This document shows positions 7,990 through 12,539 of a DNA stretch of 16,784 bases, in pieces; position 1 is the first letter of the stretch, and each line of letters starts with the position of its first letter. The DNA is from an uncultured Pseudomonadota bacterium (GTDB taxonomy: Bacteria; Pseudomonadota; Gammaproteobacteria; Burkholderiales; Eutrophovitaceae): positions 1-16,784 of the forward strand of contig CALJLA010000303.1 in assembly GCA_937983055.1 (NCBI GenBank), read 5' to 3'. A model generated the notes under the pieces. It saw only the letters and a list, made by a program, of their open reading frames with translations, had not been told where the DNA came from and searched no databases. The position numbers and the translations under genes are program-made.

Positions 7990-9066
7990 TCAATCGTCGT
8001 CGCGGCGCTCATGCCGCACGCGCATCCGTTCGCGATCCTGACGCGGGTTCAGGCGGTGACGCTCGTGCCAGCCTTCGCGCTTCTCCTTGGCCAGACGGAA
8101 GATCTTGAGCGCGGCAGAACCCTGGAAGGCCTCGCCTTTGACCGTGGTGCCGTTCAGGAAACCCTGCACATCGCCGACCTGGAAGCCGGTCAGCTCAGTC
8201 TTGAAGTAGCAGACCAGATCGCGCTTGCCGTCACGGTTGACGTCCTTGCCGCGCTTACGGCAGCGTGCCAGGCTGTCTTCGCTGCCGGTCGCGCCGAAGG
8301 CGAGACTGTTGCGGTCGATATCCATCGCGTTAAAGTCGGCGCTCGACAGAATCGCAACCGGGATCAGCTTCCGATAGCGGCGGTTCTCAGGCTCGTCGTC
8401 GTCGCGCGACCAGTGACGCACTTCAATGGTCACCACGGTGGCGTCCGCGGCCGGAGAATCCGGCACCGGCACCGGCGCCGGCACCGGCGCCGGCGGCGGC
8501 AGCTGGGACGACGGCGCCTCGCTGACCGGCGGCACGCTCGGCGTGACGCCCTGCAGCGTCAGATCGTAGGCCCCGCCGTAAGTCGACGACGTGTTGATGA
8601 CGCTGTAGTTGGCACCCAGGTAGCGCGGGATCGGGGTTACCGCAACGTAGTACACGCCGTCCGCAGCAATGCGGTAGGTGTCGATACGCGAATCCATCGC
8701 GGACGAGCTGCCGGCATTCATCGGGTAGGCGTCGTCGTTCATCTCGAGCAGATTGCCGGCCGAGTCATACAGGCCGAGGAACGTGTCCCAGGTCCCGTCG
8801 GAAACGATCGCGATGTTCGGCACGTCGCCCGCCCTGGCCTCGAACGAATACAGATCGAGGTCGGTCGTCAGGCTGCCGGCGCCGGCGCCAATATAGCCGG
8901 ACACCGTCGTGCCGCTGCTGGTGACCACCAGCGGATGGCTTTGGGCCTTGGTATCGTTCGGTTCCGTCTCCGACTGCGCGGCCGCGATGCCATGCACGCC
9001 GGTCAGACAGAGAAGCGACATACCGATCAGCGGCGCCTTGAATCGCTTCTTCAATCGGGTACTCAT
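7990..9066 (-). CDS. Exported PPC-domain protein with calcium-loop C-terminal domain
   Basis: 358-aa exported protein. A signal peptide covers 1-30 (basic start, hydrophobic core, AAA/QS). Residues about 33-172 read as a bacterial pre-peptidase C-terminal (PPC) domain: SETEPNDTKAQS, DLDLYSFEARAGD, DTFLGLYDSAGNLL, NDDA and YYVAVTP. A proline/valine-rich linker (about 178-205) follows. A second domain has KLIPVAILSSADFNAMDID and the EF-hand-like loop DVNRDGKRD (275-283), then VGDVQGFLNG. This pattern recurs in exported proteins whose domain starts with IPVAILTT and carries D-x-N/D-x-D-G loops. The last 30 residues are extremely rich in Arg, Glu and Asp. The ATG chosen has GGAG nine bases upstream; a GTG five codons earlier is less likely. 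The gene is monocistronic, with a sigma-54 promoter candidate upstream and its own terminator. No catalytic domain is visible, so I infer a secreted or cell-surface binding protein. Confidence 0.85.
   Translation of the reverse strand: MSTRLKKRFKAPLIGMSLLCLTGVHGIAAAQSETEPNDTKAQSHPLVVTSSGTTVSGYIGAGAGSLTTDLDLYSFEARAGDVPNIAIVSDGTWDTFLGLYDSAGNLLEMNDDAYPMNAGSSSAMDSRIDTYRIAADGVYYVAVTPIPRYLGANYSVINTSSTYGGAYDLTLQGVTPSVPPVSEAPSSQLPPPAPVPAPVPVPDSPAADATVVTIEVRHWSRDDDEPENRRYRKLIPVAILSSADFNAMDIDRNSLAFGATGSEDSLARCRKRGKDVNRDGKRDLVCYFKTELTGFQVGDVQGFLNGTTVKGEAFQGSAALKIFRLAKEKREGWHERHRLNPRQDRERMRVRHERRDDD
8461..8500. repeat. Six-base tandem repeat encoding the Pro/Val linker
   Basis: Imperfect tandem copies of GGCACC/GGCGCC on the plus strand encode the PVPAPVPAP linker of the PPC-domain protein on the minus strand. 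Such arrays can change copy number by slippage in whole-codon steps, altering linker length without shifting the frame. Confidence 0.7.
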
Positions 9067-9137
9067 GATTACAGTCTCCACTTGTTGGGATCAATCGGGT
9101 CACGGCAAAGCAGCCGCCATGAACGCCCGATAGAGGC

Positions 9138-9154
9138 GCAACTACCGTACCAAG
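9138..9154 (-). promoter_or_regulatory. Sigma-54 (-24/-12) promoter candidate for the PPC gene
   Basis: The minus strand reads TTGGTACGGTAGTTGC (9153 to 9138). Against the sigma-54 consensus TTGGCACG-N4-TTGC it differs only by T for C after the invariant GG. The GG and GC dinucleotides are separated by exactly ten bases, as sigma-54 requires. Transcription would start near 9126, giving a 60-base leader to the ATG at 9066. Expression would then need an enhancer-binding activator. An inverted repeat about 94-113 bases upstream of the predicted start (9220-9239) could be such a site. Confidence 0.6.
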
Positions 9155-9709
9155 TGACAAACTGCGGCGCGCAATCTGGCACTGCACGTCACATGGCTTG
9201 GGATCAGCGAGTTGGCGAAGCGCCGGACTGACACGGCGCGACACTTTTGGGATCTTTTTTCCCCGCGGAGTTCCGGTCGCGCGAACAGGCAAATAAACCC
9301 TGACGAAATTCGCCCGGGAGTGTTTTGTTCTCGACGCCGCCACCAGATTGTCAGGTCTGGATAATCGCGCGCTCCGCGGTCGCGCAAAGCCATCCTCTGC
9401 ATCGCCAACGCACAGCGCGCGCGTGAATACGATGCAAAAGACCTCACCGACGAACGTACGAACGACACACGCAAGGATCCGACAGGCGATTGCCAGCCGC
9501 GCGAAGGGCGCAGGCGCACGCGAAACGATGAGCCGTTCGAAGAGATCGAAACGGCATTACGCAGATATGGCACCGCGATTTGGAATTGCCGCTGAACGAC
9601 GCGACAGCGGTTCGCGTTTCATCGGCGCGCCTCTCGGCCCGACGGCGACGACACGCGCCTGACGTTGCCGCAGGACCGCTGCGCCCGCGCCGGACCGCGG
9701 TCTCAGGCG
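9155..9709. other. Gene-free region upstream of the PPC gene
   Basis: About 550 bases lie between the sigma-54 candidate and the next minus-strand gene. Open frames exist on both strands, but they lack plausible starts and read as arginine- and serine-rich translations of GC-rich DNA, so I call no gene. It contains a 6-bp inverted repeat (9220-9239) and a T6 run (9255-9260). I saw no RNA gene or mobile element. Confidence 0.5.
9220..9239. repeat. Inverted repeat GCGCCG-N8-CGGCGC
   Basis: A perfect 6-bp dyad with an 8-base centre lies about 94-113 bases upstream of the transcription start predicted from the sigma-54 candidate. The position suits an enhancer-binding protein site, but the role is inferred from location only. 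Confidence 0.4.
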
Positions 9710-10192
9710 CTATCGCTGCACGATTTCGCTGAGGAGGCTGCGGTCGGCGACGATTACCGACGCCCGGGTCGGACCGGCGAAGCGTTCGAGTCTCAGGCGC
9801 CGGTTGCCCTGTGACCAGAGGTGGACAATATTCGGGCTGTCAGTGGCAGTATCGGTGACTGGCGCGCCAAGCTCGCCGGCCAGGGCTTCGGCGATGCGAT
9901 CGAACTCACCGGAATCGAAATCGGCGCGGATGCCGGAGAGGCGCTCGCCCATGAAGTAGAGCGTGAGATCGAGAATCGCAGCACCGCGAAAACTGCCGGC
10001 CGCGGCGCCTTTGAACGCGCACACCGAGTACAGAAAGCAGGCCGCGGTGTCGTCGCACTCGAAGCGGTCGTCCTGCAGCACCTGGTTCAGCGGGTCGCCG
10101 AGCGCATGGCCGCCGACTGCAAGCGGCGCGGCTGCCGTGCCGGCCGCGCACAGCGCCCAGAGTCCGATGATGAACATCGATGTCCTGATCAT
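9710..10192 (-). CDS. Exported protein of unknown function, 160 aa
   Basis: Not recognised as a named family. The predicted protein has a signal peptide (MIRTSMFIIGLWALCAAGTAAAP, cleavage near residue 23). A mature part of about 137 residues starts with LAVGGHALGDPLNQVLQDDRFECDD. Three cysteines lie close together (FEC, AAC, SVC). The centre, ILDLTLYFMGERLSGIRADF, alternates as in a beta strand. The tail includes VHLWSQGNRRLRLERF. The frame stays open 43 codons upstream, but the ATG chosen starts exactly at the signal peptide and has GGGAG upstream. It is transcribed away from the adhesin-E-like gene, across a 265-base divergent intergenic region. It is probably periplasmic. The Cys-rich patch could hold a disulfide. 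Confidence 0.75.
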   Translation of the reverse strand: MIRTSMFIIGLWALCAAGTAAAPLAVGGHALGDPLNQVLQDDRFECDDTAACFLYSVCAFKGAAAGSFRGAAILDLTLYFMGERLSGIRADFDSGEFDRIAEALAGELGAPVTDTATDSPNIVHLWSQGNRRLRLERFAGPTRASVIVADRSLLSEIVQR

Positions 10193-10343
10193 GTCTGACT
10201 TTCTCCCGGCCAAACTGCCCGCCCGCGCCTTCGCGCCGAACCGCCCTCCGGCGGCGCCAGCCGGGCCCGATCGAGGCCACACGGGTTTGCAGATAATGAA
10301 CACGCCTGGCGATGCTAGCACCCGCTGCGGGTACCTGCGTTTA

Positions 10344-10361
10344 GAATGACCACGAATGACC
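10344..10361. repeat. Direct repeat GAATGACC with 10-bp period
   Basis: Two copies of GAATGACC are separated by AC in the divergent intergenic region, about one DNA helical turn apart. The first copy overlaps TAGAAT (10342-10347), a good -10-like hexamer on the plus strand without a matching -35. A repeat of this spacing could be a regulator site for the downstream adhesin-E-like gene, but chance occurrence is possible. Confidence 0.35.
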
Positions 10362-10457
10362 GATTACGTTTGCCGCGTGGACGGTAAATGGCGGCAACAG
10401 TGCGCCGGGCCTGACCGGCGGCCCGCACCAACCCGGAGAAGCAGGTTCGACAGAACG

Positions 10458-10865
10458 ATGCGTGTCCGTCTTGTGTTGCTTCGCTCCCTTGCTGCAGCCG
10501 CCGCCCTGTGCCTTCACGGCACTGGATACGCGCAGTCCTGGGAGCCGGTCGCTGACAGCGACACCGCGCTGTATCTCATCGATCGCAGCAGCCTGGTGCC
10601 GGCCGGCGGCAGGGTGAGCGGCTGGGTGCTGGTAACCGGGCCGCAGGGCACCCGGCTGCCGGACTACGGGTCGCGCACGCAACTGATGGTGTTCGACTGC
10701 GGGGCGCGCGCGCTCGCGCTGAAAGCCTACGAGGTTTATGCCCGCCCGGGGGGCCAGGGCGCCCTGCTCCATACCGAGACCTACGACGAGGCGGCGCTGG
10801 AATTCACCCCCACCAGCGCGGAATCGGTCGGCGAGAAGCTGCTCGAGGCCGCGTGCAGCCGTTAG
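10458..10865 (+). CDS. Surface-adhesin protein E-like exported protein
   Basis: 135-aa exported protein. A signal peptide covers 1-26 (MRVRLVLLRSLAAAAALCLHGTGYAQ). The mature protein starts with SWEPVADSDTALYLIDRSSLVPAGGRVSGWVL and contains a central MVFDC. The order is tryptophan near the mature N-terminus, a short strand ending in Y-x-IDRSS, a strand pair and a central FDC cysteine, with a second Cys near the C-terminus. This matches the surface-adhesin protein E type, small beta-rich proteins common in proteobacteria, most of unknown role despite the name taken from a Haemophilus adhesin. The start is placed at the signal peptide; an ATG 34 codons upstream encodes no leader. The ribosome binding site is weak. 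The gene lies 99 bases before the next exported-protein gene. Confidence 0.75.
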   Translation: MRVRLVLLRSLAAAAALCLHGTGYAQSWEPVADSDTALYLIDRSSLVPAGGRVSGWVLVTGPQGTRLPDYGSRTQLMVFDCGARALALKAYEVYARPGGQGALLHTETYDEAALEFTPTSAESVGEKLLEAACSR

Positions 10866-10899
10866 TAGCCACCCGTTGCACGACCGCCGGGTGCGAGAT

Positions 10900-10916
10900 T
10901 CGGCGCGGGAATTGCA
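10900..10916 (+). promoter_or_regulatory. Possible sigma-54 promoter for the 169-aa exported protein
   Basis: TCGGCGCGGGAATTGC (10900-10915) matches TTGGCACG-N4-TTGC with correct GG-N10-GC spacing and an exact TTGC at -12. It has two mismatches, C for T before GG and G for A in the -24 element. Transcription would start near 10927, 38 bases before the start codon. GC-rich DNA makes partial matches more frequent, so this is weaker than the site at 9138-9154. Confidence 0.35.
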
Positions 10917-10964
10917 CCGGCGACCGTTGAACGCGGGACCATCGCCACTGACGAAAGAGGCGGC

Positions 10965-11474
10965 ATGAGAATCTCACAGTTCTGCACTGTACTCGGCTTC
11001 GCACTGTGCGCGTGGCTGCCAGCAGTCGCTCTCGGCACCAACGAAGCGCCGGCCGGTATCACGGAGCGTTTTCTGAGTGCCGTCGACGAGGATCTTTCGC
11101 AGCTTGCCGGCACGCTGCCCCAGCTGCGCTACTGGAATACCGAGCGCCGCGGCGGATGGGACGCGCCCGGCAAAGCCAGGAGCCACTGGCGCCTCGAATA
11201 CAGCACCGGTTTCAACAGCCACGGCGGTTTTCACCATCGCGACCGGCTGCTCGGCGACAACGCCTGCCAGATCTACATCCGCGTCTACGGCATCAAGGAG
11301 TTCGATCGCTTGCCGGATGATGGACCGAACAACACGCTCTACGGTCTCGATCTGGGCGACCACAAGGTGGTGGCGACCATTTTGACTGCACGTCCCGACT
11401 CGGAAGAATTCGTTGCGCGGATCGCCGAAGTGATCCGCGCCAACGTGGCGGAACTCGATCGCGTCGCCAACTGA
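10965..11474 (+). CDS. Exported protein of unknown function, 169 aa
   Basis: Not recognised as a known family. A signal peptide (MRISQFCTVLGFALCAWLPAVALG, about 24 residues) precedes a hydrophilic mature region. This includes ITERFLSAVDEDLSQL (probably helical), RYWNTERRGGWDAPGKARSHWRLEYSTG, and a His/Asp-rich segment GFHHRDRLLGDNACQIYIRVYG. It ends in a likely helix, EEFVARIAEVIRANVAELDRVAN. A single cysteine lies in the mature protein. GAGG lies five bases before the ATG. The position after the adhesin-E-like gene (99-base gap) leaves open either co-transcription or an own promoter at 10900-10916. No terminator with a T run follows. It is probably periplasmic. Confidence 0.75.
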   Translation: MRISQFCTVLGFALCAWLPAVALGTNEAPAGITERFLSAVDEDLSQLAGTLPQLRYWNTERRGGWDAPGKARSHWRLEYSTGFNSHGGFHHRDRLLGDNACQIYIRVYGIKEFDRLPDDGPNNTLYGLDLGDHKVVATILTARPDSEEFVARIAEVIRANVAELDRVAN

Positions 11475-11585
11475 GCAGGCCGCCTCCGCCAGGCTCAAGT
11501 GCCCTGCCGGCAGACGCCGATGCCGCGTTGCAGCACAGCTGGTCGGCTCGGGCGCGTTAACTCAGCCTGTTCAAGCCAATATCAA

Positions 11586-11605
11586 AGTGATACTTTGGCA
11601 TCACT
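11586..11605. repeat. Dyad AGTGAT-N8-ATCACT, possible operator
   Basis: A perfect 6-bp inverted repeat around an 8-base centre lies about 480 bases upstream of the molybdenum enzyme genes. GATACT inside it resembles a -10 hexamer, so a repressor bound here could block a promoter. The half-sites look like CRP (GTGA/TCAC), but the centre is too wide. Function is inferred only. Confidence 0.4.
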
Positions 11606-11657
11606 CTAGAGAGCGAGGACTGCGCAACACACACTTCAGTCCGGCAGAAGAATACGG

Positions 11658-11682
11658 CCCTTGGGTCGATATGAGCCAAGGG
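11658..11682 (+). repeat. Inverted repeat CCCTTGG-N11-CCAAGGG
   Basis: A perfect 7-bp dyad in the leader, followed at once by GGAGGAG. In RNA it could form a hairpin next to a ribosome-binding-like sequence, although no gene starts just after it. It could equally be a protein site. Confidence 0.4.
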
Positions 11683-11898
11683 AGGAGATTGCGACGCTGT
11701 TCCAGGTCGGCCCGGCCGCGCTTGCGGAACGTCATCGACCGTCCCCTGCCCCCGTCTTGTCGGATCGAAAAGGCTGCACGCACGATGCTGTGCGCAGCGG
11801 CTGCTCAGGCTGGCTTTCAGCGAGGATCCGGGGTGCCTTGCCGCGCGTATGTATTCGGAGCGGCCAGGGATGCTGACGGGGGCGCAAAGCCTCCGACC

Positions 11899-11954
11899 CT
11901 GCGCACCTCACGCAGAATCCGGGGCCCCGAGTGGCAACGCCTCTCCCGGAGGCG
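11899..11954 (+). repeat. Pair of short hairpins in the leader
   Basis: Stem CTGCG/CGCAG (11899-11903 with 11911-11915, 7-base loop) and stem CGCCTC/GAGGCG (11938-11943 with 11949-11954, 5-base loop) flank the palindrome CGGGGCCCCG. GGCAACGC is repeated on both sides of the second stem. Neither hairpin has a T run, so they are not terminators. Confidence 0.4.
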
Positions 11955-12087
11955 GGCAACGCGGGAAGCTTCTTTCTGCAGCAGTCGGCCGGTGCACCGC
12001 CCGTAAATCACAACAATCGGGCGGCGACAGGCAGTTCGCGGCAGCACGCGAATAGCGTTTCCATCAACTACTGGGGGAGTAGCAGTC

Positions 12088-12537
12088 ATGGCAATTTCCT
12101 TGAAAGTAAACGGCAAGTCCCAGAGCGTGGACGTGCCCGCGGAGATGCCCTTGCTTTGGGTACTCCGGGACGTCCTTGGGATGACCGGTACGAAGTACGG
12201 GTGCGGCGTCGCACAATGCGGGGCCTGTACCGTGCACGTCGGCGGTCAGGCGGTGCGGTCGTGCGTACTGCCGGTGAGCGCGGTGAAAGAGCCGGTCACC
12301 ACGATCGAAGGGCTCAGCAAGCAGGGCGACCATGCGGTGCAGAAAGCCTGGCTAAAGCACAACGTCGCGCAGTGTGGCTACTGCCAGACCGGCCAGATCA
12401 TGCAGGCGGCCGCGTTCCTGAAGAGCAATCCCAAGCCTTCGGATGAGGAAATCGACGCCGCCATGCAGGGCAACATCTGCCGTTGCGGCACCTACACCCG
12501 CATCCGTGCGGCCATCAAAGACGCAGCGGGGGTGTGA
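12088..12537 (+). CDS. 2Fe-2S small subunit of a molybdenum hydroxylase (IorA-type)
   Basis: 149-aa iron-sulfur subunit of a xanthine oxidase/isoquinoline 1-oxidoreductase family enzyme. It carries two 2Fe-2S clusters that move electrons away from the molybdopterin centre. The N-terminal plant ferredoxin-like domain has Cys39, 44, 47 and 59 (GCGVAQCGAC...SC). The C-terminal [2Fe-2S]-binding domain has Cys96, 99, 131 and 133 (CGYCQTGQ, NICRCGTY). All eight ligands are present and the length is normal for IorA-type subunits. GGGGGAG eight bases before the ATG is a strong ribosome binding site. It has no signal peptide of its own and is expected to be exported by piggyback on the Tat-signalled partner, whose start lies two bases after its stop. 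The substrate is unknown; IorA is a family name only. Confidence 0.95.
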   Translation: MAISLKVNGKSQSVDVPAEMPLLWVLRDVLGMTGTKYGCGVAQCGACTVHVGGQAVRSCVLPVSAVKEPVTTIEGLSKQGDHAVQKAWLKHNVAQCGYCQTGQIMQAAAFLKSNPKPSDEEIDAAMQGNICRCGTYTRIRAAIKDAAGV

Positions 12538-12539
12538 TC

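Larger units (their letters stand above)
11475..12087. other. Long gene-free leader of the molybdenum enzyme operon
   Basis: 613 bases without a convincing gene lie directly upstream of the molybdenum hydroxylase operon. Frames cross it, but none has protein-like composition. It contains a dyad at 11586-11605, inverted repeats GGACTG/CAGTCC (11617-11642) and CCCTTGG/CCAAGGG (11658-11682), hairpins at 11899-11915 and 11938-11954, and a palindrome CGGGGCCCCG (11920-11929). It also has a direct repeat ATCCGGGG (11826, 11917) and a repeat GGCAACGC (11933, 11955) flanking the second hairpin. The density of structure suggests a regulated promoter region or a structured 5' leader. The segment GCGCAAAGCCTCCGACC resembles half of the cyclic-di-GMP-I riboswitch core, but the partner half is absent. 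Confidence 0.5.

Noticed and set aside
7473..8108. Open frames in the region upstream of pilE on both strands
   Set aside because: They overlap the PPC gene terminator or lack starts with ribosome binding sites, and the translations show no protein-like pattern.
9129..9160. GATAGAGGCGCAAC on the plus strand, resembling the start of a lysine riboswitch
   Set aside because: No closing partner for the first stem and no conserved lysine-riboswitch core follow, and no plus-strand gene lies downstream. The minus strand carries the sigma-54 candidate here.
9348..9662. 104-codon plus-strand frame in the gap before the 160-aa exported protein gene
   Set aside because: Composition is Arg/Ser/Ala-rich with no signal, helix or motif, and no ribosome binding site precedes it.
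11586..11605. CRP binding site
   Set aside because: GTGAT and ATCAC half-sites are present, but the centre is eight bases rather than the spacing CRP uses.
11880..11900. Cyclic-di-GMP-I (GEMM) riboswitch
   Set aside because: Only the GCGCAAAGCCTCCG half of the core is present. The required GGCAAACC half and the GNRA-capped stem are missing, so it is not annotated as a riboswitch.
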